Source: Candidula unifasciata
Lineage: Eukaryota > Mollusca > Gastropoda > Stylommatophora > Geomitridae
Direction: 5' to 3'
Assembly: GCA_905116865.2 (NCBI GenBank)
Contig: CAJHNH020006891.1
Coordinates: 35,419 to 99,418 of the forward strand
DNA length: 64,000 nucleotides
Made by a program: the position numbers and the translations under genes. Below are positions 33,271 through 45,610 of the stretch, piece after piece. Numbering within the stretch: the first letter of the stretch is position 1; the number at the start of each line of letters is the position of its first letter. The notes beneath the pieces were generated by a model that made no database searches, was not told the DNA's origin, and saw only the letters and a program-made list of their open reading frames with translations.

Positions 33271-33889
33271 TGGTCTTAATAGGAAAGAGATAGTCTCAAA
33301 AGAAAGTCATCACTCCTTAAACCAGAAATGCCAAAAGACTGCGGAAATGGCTCAACTATAAATGATTCTAAGGTTTAGTTTCAGGATGTTATTATATAGG
33401 CAGACAGCAATTCCTGTTGTGGGAACTAGATGGTAGTTGGGACCTCCTGAAACAGAACATGTGGACATGTGGGAAATATCTAGTTAAATACTCTCTCAAA
33501 ATGTATATAGCCCCTAACTGTAAAGATAAAGAAACATTTTTGTGGAACCAGAGTATATACAATTAACTAAAATGTGAGGAATAAAGTTAACATTTCAATA
33601 TTTATTGATCATACTAAAGCAACATTTCATGATCGTGCACTATAACCAGGGGCACAAATATAAAGCATTACCAGGCTATTGTGGTCCACAAACCTACAGA
33701 ACACAGAAAACATTAGATCAAGAGCATGACAAAAGTGCTCCTAGAATTACAACGAATTAATGTTCTTGTTCATCTGACACACATCGGAACTTTCTTCAGC
33801 TGAAGTTCTAGAGTGCTCCGGTTTGGGCTTATGAATAAACATCTGAATATCGACTCACTGGGTCAGGGATACGTGTCAGCCTCATGCGC
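33271..33889. other. No recognised feature
   Basis: Unique sequence without a supported gene. Confidence 0.4.
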
Positions 33890-34266
33890 AGGTACTTTAC
33901 TGCCATTCAGGCACTCAGTCAGCAGGTACTTTACTGCCATTCAGGCACTCAGTCAGCTGGTACTTTACTGCCATTCAGGCACTCAATCAGCAGGTACTTT
34001 ACTGCCATTCAGGCACTCAGTCAGCAGGTACTTTTCTGCCATTCAGGCACTCAGTCAGCGGGTACTTTACTGCCATTCAGGCACTCAGTCAGCGGGTACT
34101 TAACTGCCATTCAGGCACTCAGTCAGCGGGTACTTAACTGCCATTCAGGCACTCAGTCAGCGGGTACTTTACTGCCATTCAGGCACTCAGTCAGCGGGTA
34201 CTTTACTGCCATTCAGGCACTCAGTCAGCGGGTACTTTACTGCCATTCAGGCACTCAGTCAGCAGG
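33890..34266. repeat. 34-bp minisatellite
   Basis: About eleven copies of a unit with core GGTACTTTACTGCCATTCAG and CACTCAGTCAGC. It is highly homogeneous, with a CAGCAGG/CAGCGGG/CAGCTGG variable site. Open in all plus frames, hence spurious peptides. Confidence 0.94.
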
Positions 34267-34479
34267 TTCAGGTTCTGCCCCTCTCTTGAATCAGACTGGA
34301 TGATTTACACATGCAGCAGAGGAAGCCAGATAAGGTACTGGCATGGAGACGATCTTCCAGCTGGTTCACCTTCTGTTTCAGGGATAATCTCTCCCTTTGG
34401 GATCCCCTGTAGGTAACTGGTACAGTCAGTCTGAGATCAGTTCTACTTTCTATCTCCATTCTCAGAAACCACTGGTCAC

Positions 34480-35116
<637 letters not shown>

Positions 35117-35118
35117 CA

Positions 35119-35219
35119 TTGGTACTCTGAAAAACGAGTGCTTAGAAGGGCCGAATGTCAGACGGGCCTGCGTGCCCAATTTGTAACCCTTTGAAAATAA
35201 AGTTTGTTCGTTCGTTCGT

Positions 35220-35262
<43 letters not shown>

Positions 35263-35263
35263 G
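35119..35263 (+). mobile_element. Repeat G, copy 2, with GTTC/TCTG tail
   Basis: Reads GGTACTCTGAAAAACGAGTG, AGAAGGGCCGAATGTCAGAC, GGGCCTGCGTGCCCAATTTG, AAAATAAAG, then (GTTC)n and (TCTG)n. No coding frame. It shares its 3' end with 4317-4366 and its middle with 46637-46690. Confidence 0.6.
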
Positions 35264-35860
35264 CCCGTCTTTATGTTCTGTGTGCCAGAGTTACCAGACA
35301 AAGAGCACCGTTGACGTTGTGTCACAAAGGACATCCAATATAGAACCGGGCTCTATCGATCGTGAGTCGCGCGACCTGCACGCGACTGGGCAGCCAGCCC
35401 CCCCCCCCCTCCCCCGTCACCCACCCCACAGGCTCTAAAGATGGAATACACTACAGTCTGCATCAGACGTGCAACCACCAGGGAAACCAACTCAAGCGTG
35501 TCATTGAACAACTCAAGGGTACCGAACTGTGGCTATTGTTGCAGACTCGGGATATACAAGTCGGGGTTATTGTGAACCGGCGTCTGTCGTAAAGTGGGGA
35601 TGGTGGGGGAGGGGTTGTGGGGGGGGGGGCGGAGTGGGGATGAGGGGAGTCATTGTTAAATCGTAATGGAGGTTTGTAATATTTTTTTTTTAGAGTCGCC
35701 CCATTAATCAGCACAAGTGTGAGCTTGTGGCAAGAAAATACACCCATAACGGAGGTGTTATATATGATACACAGATAGACCCGTATTGATTGACACTCTT
35801 AGAAAGTAGTGGAAAGGTGGAAGGAGACACAAGACAAAAAAACTTAAAAGCGATTTTTAA
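35264..35860. other. No gene recognised; C- and G-rich runs
   Basis: Contains C-rich runs near 35399-35415 and G-rich stretches near 35596-35650. Otherwise unique. Confidence 0.4.
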
Positions 35861-35940
35861 TATGTGGGAATCGAACCTGCCACCAACAAATCACGTCAGG
35901 GCCTTATAGAAACAAGATCACTTAAACGCTTTAATTTATT
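35861..35940 (-). mobile_element. tRNA-like SINE head
   Basis: The minus strand has GCGTTTAAGTGATCTTG and a perfect B box GGCAGGTTCGATTCCCAC. A second B-box-like GGGTTCGGGTTCGACCC lies on plus at about 36030. The bodies are not delimited. Confidence 0.45.
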
Positions 35941-36104
35941 TCATACATTGTATGTTAATTGTGTATTGCGTTTCTGCGGCCACATGATGGTCTTAGTTGC
36001 TTTCTCTTGGGGTGGAGTGTTTTAGAGAGGGATGGGTTCGGGTTCGACCCATTCACATTAAACAGTTAGATCGAATACCAAACACAAATTTCAATAATAC
36101 CAAC

Positions 36105-36106
<2 letters not shown>

Positions 36107-36153
<47 letters not shown>
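36107..36153. repeat. 37-bp poly-C then poly-A
   Basis: An uninterrupted C run to 36143 followed directly by ten A residues. Confidence 0.95.
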
Positions 36154-36221
36154 GATGCATTTTTCTTTAAAGACCAATATTGACGCCGGCGAATATTGAA
36201 GTTCCACTGTGGATCCACCTA

Positions 36222-36556
36222 AAATATGATTCTATCCACCTAAAATGATATTCTATCTACCTAAAATAGGACTCTATCCACCTTATATGAGAATCGATCC
36301 AGATAAAATGATAATCTGTCTATCTAAAATGAGAGTATATCCACCTAAAATAACATTCTATCCACCTTCATGAGAATCTATCTATCTAAAATGAGAATAT
36401 ATCTACCTTAAATAAAAAATATGTATACATAAAATAAAGATCTATCTAACATGAGAATCTATATAACTGAGAATCTCTCTACCTAAATGAGAATCTACCA
36501 GTCAAATGAGAATAAGTCTACCTAAAATGAGAATCTATTTACCTAAATGAGTTAAA
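36222..36556. repeat. Degenerate 21-bp repeat
   Basis: About sixteen diverged copies of ATCTATCCACCTAAAATGAG-like units, the first nine of which keep a 20-21 bp spacing. This is an old array compared with its neighbours. Confidence 0.8.
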
Positions 36557-36559
36557 ATG

Positions 36560-36630
36560 AGTGGGTAAATGAACTCAAGACCTACAGCAGCTGGGCACAA
36601 TGACTGACCACGTCGCCATAACGACCATCT
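36560..36630 (-). mobile_element. tRNA-like SINE head
   Basis: On minus, TATGGCGACGTGGTCAGTC (A-box region) precedes TAGGTCTTGAGTTCA (weak B box). Moderately supported. Confidence 0.35.
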
Positions 36631-36976
36631 GTGTATTAAACGCCAGCTTTCTTCAAATATTCAGATTGTAATTACAATTCAGGGCTAAATAATTTCTGAA
36701 ATATTTAGTGTCCTATTTTAAAATTAACTGGCACTACTCTCCAAATGATATATAAGTAAAGGCTACCTGCTTTTTTTTTTTTTTTTTTGTCAACAGACAA
36801 TCGCCAAGAGGGAAAAAAAATGAGTCAGAGCACATACCATGCTATTTTTTAATTTTAAAGCAATAATTAAGACATCTTCCAATCAAAAAAAAAAAAAAAA
36901 AAAACAGCTTCGTGTCAATAACGTAAAATTACAGATACATGAAGGAGGCGCATACATTAACAAATAGAAGAGAAAG
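36631..36976. other. No recognised feature; poly-T and poly-A runs
   Basis: Poly-T at about 36771-36788 and poly-A at about 36885-36904. Otherwise AT-rich unique sequence. Confidence 0.4.
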
Positions 36977-38592
36977 TGTAAATCAACAACAGTGAGATAA
37001 ATGTGTAAATAAACAGCAGCGAGACAAATGTGTAAATAAACAGCAGTGGGACAAATGTGTAAACGAACAGCAGTGAGACAAATGTGTAAATAAACAGCAG
37101 TGGGACAAATGTGTAAATAATCAGCAGTGGGACAAATGTGTAAACGAACAGCAGTGAGACAAATGTGTAAATAAACAGCAGTGGGACAAATGTGTAAATA
37201 AACAGCAGTGAGACAACTGTGTAAAAAAATAGATGTGAGACAAATGTGTTAATAAACAGCTATGAGACAAATGTGTAAATAAACAGCAGTGAGACAAATG
37301 TGTAAATAAACAGCTGTGAGACAAATGTGTAAATAAACAGCTGTGAGACAAATGTGTAAAAAAACAGCTGTGAGACAACTGTGCAAAAAAAACAGCTGTG
37401 AGACAAATGTGTAAATAAACAGCAGTGAGACAAATGTGTAAATAAACAGTTGTGAGACAAATGTGTAAATAAACAGCAGTAGGACACATTTGTAAATAAA
37501 CAGCAGTGAGACAAATGTTTAAATAAACAGCTGTGAGACAAAAGTGTAAATAAACAGCTGTGAGACAAATGTGTAAATAAACAGCTGTGAGACAAATGTG
37601 TTAAAAAAACAGCAGTGAGACAAATGTGTAAATAAACAGTTGTGCGACAAATGTGTAAATAAACAGCAGTGGGACAAATGTGTAAATAAACAGCAGTGAG
37701 ACAAAAGTGTAAATAAACAGCAGTGGGAGAAACGTGTAAATTAGCTGCCTGGGGCTAGGAGGGAGTTACTGAAAGAGAACAGTGTAAAATAACAGCTGTG
37801 AGTGAAACGTTGAAACGTGTACATTTACAGCTGTGAGATACTCGTATAGATCAACAGCTGTGAGATACTCGAATAGATCAACAGCTGTGAGATACTCGTA
37901 TAGATCAACAGCTGTGAGATACTCGTATAGATCAACAGCTGTGAGATACTCGTATAGATCAACAACTGTGAGATACTCGTATAGATCAACAGCTGTGAGA
38001 TACTTATAGAGATCAACAGCTGTGAGATACTCGTATAGATCAACAGCTGTGAGAAAAGGTGTTAATCAACAACAGTGAGTGCAAGAAAAAAGCCAAATGA
38101 CAAACGTGCAAATCAGTTAATGTGAGAGAAAAGTGTTTTTTAACAGCTGTGAAAGAAACGTGTAAATAAACAGTTGTGAGAGAAACATGTAAATTAACAA
38201 ATGTGAGAGAAACATGTAAAATATTAACATATGTGAGAGAAACGTGTAAAGATAAATTAACAGATGTGAGAGAAATGTGTAAATTAACAGCTATGAGAGA
38301 AGCGTGAGAATTAACAGCTATGAGAGAAGCGTGAGAATTAACAGCTATGAGGGAAATGTGTAAAACAATAGATATGTGAGAAACGTGTTAATTAACAGAT
38401 GTGAGAGAAACGTGTAAATGTAAATTAACAAATGTTAGAGAATCATGTAAATTAACAGATTTTAGAGAAGCACGTAAATTAACATATGCGATAGAAACGT
38501 GTAAATTAACATATGTTAGAGAAACTTATCAATTAACAGATGTGAGAGAAACTTATCAATTAACAGATGTGAGAGAAAGTGTAAATTGACAG
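36977..38592. repeat. 27-bp satellite in three diverged blocks
   Basis: Three successive blocks share a 27-bp period and a GTGAGA...AACAG skeleton. Block 1 (36977-37737) has GTGAGACAAATGTGTAAATA. Block 2 (about 37790-38052) has GTGAGATACTCGTATAGATC. Block 3 (about 38100-38592) has GTGAGAGAAACGTGTAAATT. Blocks 1 and 2 are fairly homogeneous while block 3 is degenerate. Open minus frames are artefacts. Confidence 0.93.
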
Positions 38593-39865
38593 AAATTAGT
38601 TAGTGAGTGAAGATGAGGAAAGAAAAGACGACCCACGTTCAAAACATAAAAGTGTAAGTGACCAAACATGATGAGGAGGAGGAGGACTACCCCGGACTGC
38701 TCTGTATGAACCGGTTTGCTATCCCCTACAATTGTTCATGTCTTCTAGCTAGATTGATCGACCATATTGCCCCCTCCAGGCTGCTTCCTGCAGGTTTACC
38801 ATAACATCCCTAGGTATACAAATCTCAGTCTGGGCGGCAGACCAACTAAGAAGACTCCAGATACCGCGTTCAACCTCTAAAGAAATGATTATTAGGGCAT
38901 CCCTAAAGACTACCCCAGCCTGGTGTAACCGGCAGTCTTCCACCGGTCATGGGTGAGTACCATGTTCTCTAGATACAACCAGGATAACTGCTTCGATCGC
39001 CAATACTCAACTTTCTGAAACTTTACTAGCCACTTATTGAATAACTTGAATTTTTTATTAATGTTTTTAAGCATGAACAACCCCAGTTTATATGTTTTCT
39101 CTTTGTCCTTTGATAAAGTGAGGGGGGGGGGTAACTCTGCTTCAAAGAGAAATATTAATTAACATCGCCCGCAAGCGGCGTATTATGCGAGTTACCGCCC
39201 CTGCCTACACGTCGATGGGAGGAGGGCGGTGACCCGTGGGTGAGTCGTTCTCCGGGTGAGCTGTGTGCACTGGCTGCTGCTGGCTTTCATAACGGGCGTC
39301 GGTGAGTCAATGTTACCTGAAGTTCACATCTGTCTCGTCCACACGGATAGGTACATACCGGGCGAGAGTCAGTGAGTAGATTGCCAGTTCTAGGTAGACA
39401 CAGCAGGCGATGCTAAGGTAAGTCTCGTGCATGTTATTGTAGTGTGCCGAATTAATAGACAAAAACCAAAAATAATTTTGACAATATCAGTTTTGACGTG
39501 ACATTTATAGGAAGTAAGGCAAAGGGACGGCGCAGCCAGTGATAGATCAGTAACTTTCTAGTAAGTCTTGTGTCTTTCTGCTTCGAAAGAGACAAGATAA
39601 GATAGAGAAGGTAGTTATGACGGGAAAATCTACATACAGACCCAAAGAGATGTTGGATTGTGGAAGTACCTGGCATGCAGGATTATCATCAGTAGAGTGT
39701 CTAGGTGATGTAAAAAAGGTGCCGGTACTCAAAACAAAGTGACTATTACATTAGCGCTGTCAGAATGATGCCTAGAAAGGTGCTGGTGGTGCGTACCGAC
39801 AGAAAACAAGCACCGGTGTCTAGACAGCAGCAATGACGGAGATTTGAGAAGAGATCAGAGAAAAA
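38593..39865. other. No supported gene; GC-rich island with donor-like sites
   Basis: Mostly unique. About 39165-39420 is GC- and CpG-rich against an AT-rich background. It contains several GGTGAGT-like words and ends at AAG/GTAAGT (39417/39418), a consensus splice donor. It could be a plus-strand promoter and 5' non-coding exon, but I found no partner exon. Confidence 0.25.
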
Positions 39866-39906
39866 AGAAGAAGAAGAAGAAGAAGAAGAAGAAGAAGAAG
39901 AAGAAG

Positions 39907-39938
<32 letters not shown>

Positions 39939-40033
39939 GAAGAAGATTATTATTATTATTATTAAAGATCAATTATTATTATTATTATTATTATTATTAC
40001 TACTATTATCATTACTACTATTATTATTATTAT
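39866..40033. repeat. (GAA)n and (TTA)n microsatellites
   Basis: About 23 GAA units, then TTA/ATT runs at about 39946-39964 and 39971-40033. Confidence 0.95.
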
Positions 40034-40617
40034 CAAAGCCAGTGGCAGCCAACGTGCACTGGATCGCAAATTATTCCTCCCCACGTCGCTTAACGGCAGA
40101 AGTGGTTTATGATAATGCTGATGATGATTGTTATTATCATTATTAAAACCACTCAAGGTGCTTGAGTCCGCGGATTCTGTTGCGCCTCTGTTATTGGTGA
40201 GTAATCTTTTGTTTAAACAGTGAGTACCAACCAAAGCGTGATTTAGTCCCCGCTGTATCACCTGCACCGCGTCACACATTTCTTGGCCTTTTATTTTAGA
40301 CAGCTCACACTAAAGAAGTCTGGCCACCCTAGTGCGAGGTTTCAGTCGTCTATTGTCATGGGATTACGGAAGGGAACAAAGATTTGTGTGCGAAACGTTT
40401 TAGGGCTGATGCAGTTCAGTGTGAACGCGGCTTTTTTGTCAGAAATATGAATAAGATAATACTCTACTTCATAGGTATAGAGGTAGGGTCCCTACATAGA
40501 GTGCCACCGCCGAAATAAGACTGAATATGGAACAACTTTCTCGCATAATTTCTCAGAATAATCCTGATAAAAGCACTGTCCTAAATTTAAGCCAAGTTAA
40601 TTATATAGTCGGTCCCA
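40034..40617. other. No recognised feature
   Basis: Unique sequence. The short GATGATGATT stretch near 40120 is minor. Confidence 0.4.
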
Positions 40618-40836
40618 TGTGGGATGCAATTTTTTGTTATTTGAAGCCCCACCCTGACTTCTGCCTGTGTCCCTGAACATAGCCCGGCCATATAAATAAA
40701 TGGCCTGACGGCTGAAAGGGGTTTCTGGGACCTCTCCACGAGTGATCCTCATCCGCATGATGGTATTTTGTGTCACCGGATGTTTATTTCGTGTGTGATG
40801 TCCTGGTAAGGTACAACCAACTACCTACCTAAGCCA
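40618..40836 (+). mobile_element. Repeat A, copy 6, CTAC tail
   Basis: GGGATGCAATTTTTTGTTAT at the left. The right end reads GTCCTGGTAAGGTACAACC followed by AACTACCTACCTA. The family consensus is recognisable throughout. Confidence 0.7.
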
Positions 40837-41185
40837 AGTTAAGACCCTCATCTAGGCAGACGGATGTGTCGCCGTCTGTTGAAGACACGACTGGTCTGTT
40901 GGAGTACATATCACGAGTGCATTAAACATCATTAAATATACAACGTTGTTGACATTGGGGCTTTAAATTAAATGCTTTATGTTTTTTTAAGTCATTTTTC
41001 TATAAATGCACAAGAACCCATTCACATTAAACCATAAGAGCTCCTTTTGGGCAGAGTTTAATATAAGACCCGTTCTTGTATTTAGGAAAACCCGGTAAAG
41101 AGTAGTTTGTCTTTTTCTTTCTTATTCCTTCTTATTCTTCGTATTCTTCTTTCTTCACCTTCTCGTCTTTCTTCTTCTTCTTCTT

Positions 41186-41216
<31 letters not shown>

Positions 41217-42038
41217 TTATTATTATTATTCTTTTTCATCATCTTTTTCCTTCTGTTCTGTTTCGTCTGTACTTTACTACGAAATGAAAGACAGCCGGAG
41301 AACAAGACTATAAAACACAGACAATGACGTCTGTTGGCAAGAGCAGATAGGACAATCTAGCGGTTGTATGCCAATGATTTATGTGTCTGTCTATTCGTCA
41401 GCGCGTCTGCACACATGTGTGCACATATGCATGCATTTGAATAAGCCTTGTGTATATCCGTACGTGTTTACACGGTAATGTATATGTGTTGTAGTAAAAG
41501 TTGTACTAAACCGTGTGAGAAAGTTAACGGAGTGCGAAACCATGTGTGGACCAAGCTACTGGAATAACTGAGTAAAGTTAACAGGCTAGGGGAGTGAGCA
41601 CACGTCGGTGTGAGCAGCCAGGTGGACGCCATGCAAACATACTTGTACCTGTGTCTGGGTTGTTGCGCGTGCAGCGGTCGCGTGCTGCAGGTAACCATTT
41701 CATATAATGTGTTACAGCCGGATACGTCACAGTGGAAATGGGAGGAAGGGGTGAAAGAAATATGAGATGAAGGGTTGAGGGGAGGAGAGGGGGGTGAAAG
41801 AAATATGAGATGAAGGGTTGAGGGAGGAGGAGGGGGTATGTTGAGAAGAGGAGTAGATAGATGGCTTGGGGCGGGATGGGACAGGTTCTGGTAATGAGAT
41901 GAATGGCTTAGCCTAGCCGGATTAGGCTTGAGTCGGCGCAGCTGTTGCTGTTTGATGGCCTGCAGCCAGTCGGGGTCACGGGGCTTGTGCAGTTCATGCT
42001 TCTAGCATCATCATCATCTTTGTCATTATCTTCAGCTT
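40837..42038. other. No gene recognised; minor repeats
   Basis: Holds (TTC)n(TTA)n at 41171-41230. It also holds a tandem duplication of about 55 bp at 41748-41835 (core GTGAAAGAAATATGAGATGA). Confidence 0.45.
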
Positions 42039-42849
42039 TGTGGTTCAGAGCAACAAACACTGGTGTCTAAGTGTGTGGTTCAGAGCAACAAACACTGGTG
42101 TCTGAGTGTGTGGTTCAGAGCAACAAACACTGGTGTCTAAGTGTGTGGTTCAGAGCAACAAACCCTGGTGTCTAAGTGTGTGGTTCAGAGCAACAAACCC
42201 TGGTGTCTAAGTGTGTGGTTCAGAGCAACAAACACTGGTGTCTAAGTGTGTGGTTCAGAGCAACAAACACTGGTGTCTAAGTGTGTGGTTCAGAGCAACA
42301 AACCCTGGTGTCTAAGTGTGTGGTTCAGAGCAACAAACCCTGGTGTCTAAGTGTGTGGTTCAGAGCAACAAACACTGGTGTCTAAGTATGTGGTTCAGAG
42401 CAACAAACACTGGTGTCTAAGTATGTGGTTCAGAGCAACAAACACTGATGTCTAAGTGTGTGGTTCAGAGCAACAAACACTGGTGTCTAAGTGTGTGGTT
42501 CAGAGCAACAAACCCTGGTGTCTAAGTGTGTGGTTCAGAGCAACAAACACTGGTGTCTAAGTGTGTGGTTCAGAGCAACAAACACTGGTGTCTAAGTGTG
42601 TGGTTCAGAGCAACAAACCCTGGTGTCTAAGTGTGTGGTTCAGAGCAACAAACACTGGTGTCTAAGTGTGTGGTTCAGAGCAACAAACACTGGTGTCTGA
42701 GTGTGTGGTTCAGAGCAACAAACACTGGTGTCTAAGTGTGTGGTTCAGAGCAACAAACACTGGTGTCTAAGTGTGTGGTTCAGAGCAACAAACACTGGTG
42801 TCTAAGTGTGTGGTTCAGAGCAACAAACACTGGTGTCTAAGTGTGTGGT
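42039..42849. repeat. 35-bp minisatellite
   Basis: About 23 copies of a unit with core GTGTGTGGTTCAGAGCAACA and an ACACTGG/CCCTGG variable site. Very homogeneous. Confidence 0.95.
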
Positions 42850-42888
42850 GGAGTCACAAAGCTTTCAACCACAGCAACTTGCATACAG

Positions 42889-43083
42889 AGAACAACAACA
42901 ACAGTAACAAAGACAACCACAACAGTAACGAAGACAACCACAACAGTAACAAAGACAACCACAACAGTAACAAAGATAACTACAACAGTAACAAAGACAA
43001 CCACAACAGTAACAAAGACAACCACAACAGTAACAAAGACAACCACAACAGTAACAACGATAACCACAACAGTAACAATAAAA
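42889..43083. repeat. 21-bp minisatellite
   Basis: About nine copies of AACAGTAACAAAGACAACCA(C). The open frames (Thr-rich, Asn-rich, Val-rich) are artefacts. Confidence 0.93.
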
Positions 43084-43184
43084 AGGTGAAAACAGTACCT
43101 CTATGACAACTAGACAGACATAAACACCTACACGCCCATCATTGCACCTATCCTGGAGGCTTTAGCCCATTAAGCTCAGTCCAT

Positions 43185-43215
<31 letters not shown>

Positions 43216-43254
43216 TTTTTTTTTTTTTTGTGGTGTGGGGGAGGGGGGGGGGGT

Positions 43255-43780
43255 GCTGATTAAGAAATTAGTTAGTTAGTCTTTCCTCTTGTGTCGAGTG
43301 AGGCACATAGGGCAGAGGTCATGACTCTAAATGCATGGCGGTCCGTTGCAATCTGTTGTAGGTCTTGGGTGTTTGAGTGGCCCATGAGCGAGCCTTCCCT
43401 GATGATAGTTCTACGTAGGGTTTCCCTTGGTCTTCCACGAGATCTTTTCCCCTGTGGTGTCCAAATGAGGGCTTGGTAAGGAAGTCTTGATTTATCCATT
43501 CTAAGGGCGTGTCCGACATAGTTCCAGATTAAGAAATGGTGAACGATTATTATATTTATTTGTCTTGTTCTTCTGGTTGTCTCTACTCCTGTGATGCCTT
43601 GCGGCGTCAGAACAGAGGAGATATCTGGAGCAGGCCCTTCTGTTCGCTTTGTCAATAGCACTTGTCAGTGTCTTTGATATTTCTGCGCTCCTTTATCTCC
43701 GTGGTTGACCTCTGGGTCTGTTACCGTTGTATCTGTATAATATTGCTCTCTGTGGTGCTTTGTCTGGTGCCAATATATGT
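43255..43780 (-). pseudogene. RTE-like LINE, 3' coding fragment
   Basis: The minus frame ending at 43272 encodes the C-terminal tail typical of endonuclease/reverse-transcriptase LINEs of the RTE type: NYVGHALRMDKSRLPYQAL, then a TPQGKRSRGRPRETLRRT segment, then DRHAFRVMTSALCAS. Out-of-frame coding-like sequence continues upstream to about 43780. The endonuclease and the reverse transcriptase core are absent. The 3' end is a short AACTAACTAAT-type tail. It is 5'-truncated and inactive. Confidence 0.75.
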
Positions 43781-44027
43781 CTCAAGCTTGAAAACAAAAA
43801 TTATTATTACTGCGTAATTAAATAAGGCTAACGTCCCATGAGACCCCCCCCCCTGCCCCGGACCCCCTTCCCCCGCCCCCCCCCCCCGCCCGGACCCCCT
43901 TCCCCCGCCCTCTCCTTTCCCTAGAAAATGTGTAAGGGGTTTGAGACACCTTCATGGTTCCCATGTTTTCTTTGTGTCGGTGGTAAAGTCATATCAATAT
44001 GTATTATTCACTTTATAAACGGCTCAG

Positions 44028-44366
44028 CAACAGTGTACTTACACACCCGCCCTCAGACAGGCCTCAGCAACAGTGTACTCACACACCCGCCCTCAGACAG
44101 ATCTCAGCAACAGTGTACTTACACACCCGCCATCAGACAGATCTCAGCAACAGTGTACTTTCACACCCGCCCTCAGACAGATCTCAGCAACAGTGTACTT
44201 ACACACCCGCCATCAGACAGATCTCAGCAACAGTGTACTTACACACCCGCCATCAGACAGATCTCAGCAACAGTGTACTTACACACCCGCCCTCAGACAG
44301 ATCTCAGCAACAGTGTACTTACACACCCGCCATCAGACAGGTCTCAGCGACAGTGTACTCATACAC
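44028..44366. repeat. 40-bp minisatellite
   Basis: About eight to nine copies of a unit with core CAGCAACAGTGTACTTACAC and CGCC(C/A)TCAGACAG. All plus frames are open because 40 is not a multiple of three. Left of it, at about 43843-43910, are C-rich runs. Confidence 0.94.
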
Positions 44367-44959
44367 CGTGTTGAAGTCCAAAGGTGGGTGAATCAAAGTT
44401 CTCGTGGCATATTGACAGTTGTACGAGAGTTGCACTTTAGTAGAAATTTGCCTCATCTCGTCATTGTCTAGTAGAAGGCTGTAGGTTCATTGCAGACAAA
44501 TTTCATTGTGGAGACGGTGGTGGGGGGGGGGGGGGGGGGGGGGGTAAAGTTCATTACAGACGAGATCAACGGCTCAACTGCCTCTATATACAAGAGTAGA
44601 AGAAGAACGATTTTCTGAACACTGATCAATTCAACGCCGAAAGGGAAGATCATATCTGAGAGAAGACTAACTAGAGCGCGGTTTATTTATCACATGTAAG
44701 TGAGCAGTAAGTTCCTGTGTTGAATCTGGACAAGGCCAGAGATTCAGGATGATGATGTACGGGCAGTCTCAGATAACAACCCCAGCGGTAGCAGGAGAAG
44801 TCTCTCGAATCATTATCTAAAAGATAATATTATCTGTTTGTTGGAAAGAGACCTGGCACTAAAGTGGCACTGCGTTTTTGGTCTGAGTAAGACATGGGTA
44901 CAAAATCTGGCCTTCCGTGTAAGCCTGGCTTCTGGACGGAAACTGAGATCACGTGACTA

Positions 44960-45002
<43 letters not shown>

Positions 45003-45059
45003 TTTGAGTAAATAGAGGCACATTATCCTAGTCATAATACATATGTTCAAGTAGATAAG
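44367..45059. other. No gene recognised; poly-G and TG tracts
   Basis: Poly-G at 44522-44544 and (TG)n at 44964-45001. The rest is unique. Confidence 0.45.
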
Positions 45060-45345
45060 TAGGCTATTCATTCATTCATTATCCAGTTGTGCCACAATAA
45101 ATCACTTAGGACTCGCAGTCTATTCCTCGATTCCGCTCTATCCTATGCAATCAATTCAATATCATGGACGCAATCTAACCCAGCCGCTTTGGCCTCTCTC
45201 GCCAACGTTCGTCTCAGGGTTTCTTTAGGCGTTCTCACCTCCTTAATCCATGTATTTCCCATTGTAATACCTGTTTGGTGATGTTTCTCTGCTGGTTTCT
45301 TCTCAGGATGTATCCGATGTAGCGCCGTCTTCTCTGCCATTTAAC
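45060..45345 (-). pseudogene. Decayed RTE-like LINE 3' fragment
   Basis: On minus, the frame ends with KETLRRTLAREAKAAGLDC and then HDIELIA, a stop, and DRAESRNRLRVLSDLLWHN. This is the same tail as at 43255-43780 with a stop and frame damage. The element ends in (GAAT)n at about 45065-45080. It is non-functional. Confidence 0.55.
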
Positions 45346-45414
45346 TGTTGATACAAGTGATTGCCTAAACAATTCTCCACTGTAGACTATATAAGCCACC
45401 ATCTCCTCTTAGTG

Positions 45415-45610
45415 CAGGGGTTCTCAATCTGTGGGTCGTGACCCATTTTTGGGTCGAACCACCCTTTCACAGGGGTCGCCAAAGGCCATCGCAAAACACA
45501 TATTTATTGAAGTTATGAAGTAGCGAAGAAAATAATTGTATAATTGGGGGTAGCCCAACATTAGGAACTGTATTAAAGGGTCGCGGCAATACTAAGTTTG
45601 AGAGCCACTG
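45415..45610. mobile_element. SPIN-like hAT non-autonomous transposon
   Basis: A 196-bp element bounded by CAGGGGTTCTCAATCT and the inverted end AGTTTGAGAGCCACTG (13 of 16 positions pair). The flanking octamers TCTTAGTG and TGTTAGAG match at six of eight positions, as expected of an old hAT target duplication. Inside are CTGTGGGTCGTGACCC, CCTTTCACAGGGGTCGCC, GCAAAACACATATTTATTG and GAACTGTATTAAAGGGTCGC. From memory these follow the SPIN (Space Invaders) non-autonomous consensus along its length. No transposase is present. The hAT call is firm; the SPIN assignment rests on recalled sequence. Confidence 0.8.

Noticed and set aside
38749..38943. 64-codon minus frame
   Set aside because: Short, no splice or start support, no recognisable similarity.
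43291..43519. Frames overlapping the LINE fragment in other registers
   Set aside because: Only the minus frame to 43272 shows the LINE C-terminal pattern; the others are shadows.
45143..45340. Independent small gene on minus
   Set aside because: KETLRRTLARE and the following residues match a LINE tail, with stops and frame damage.
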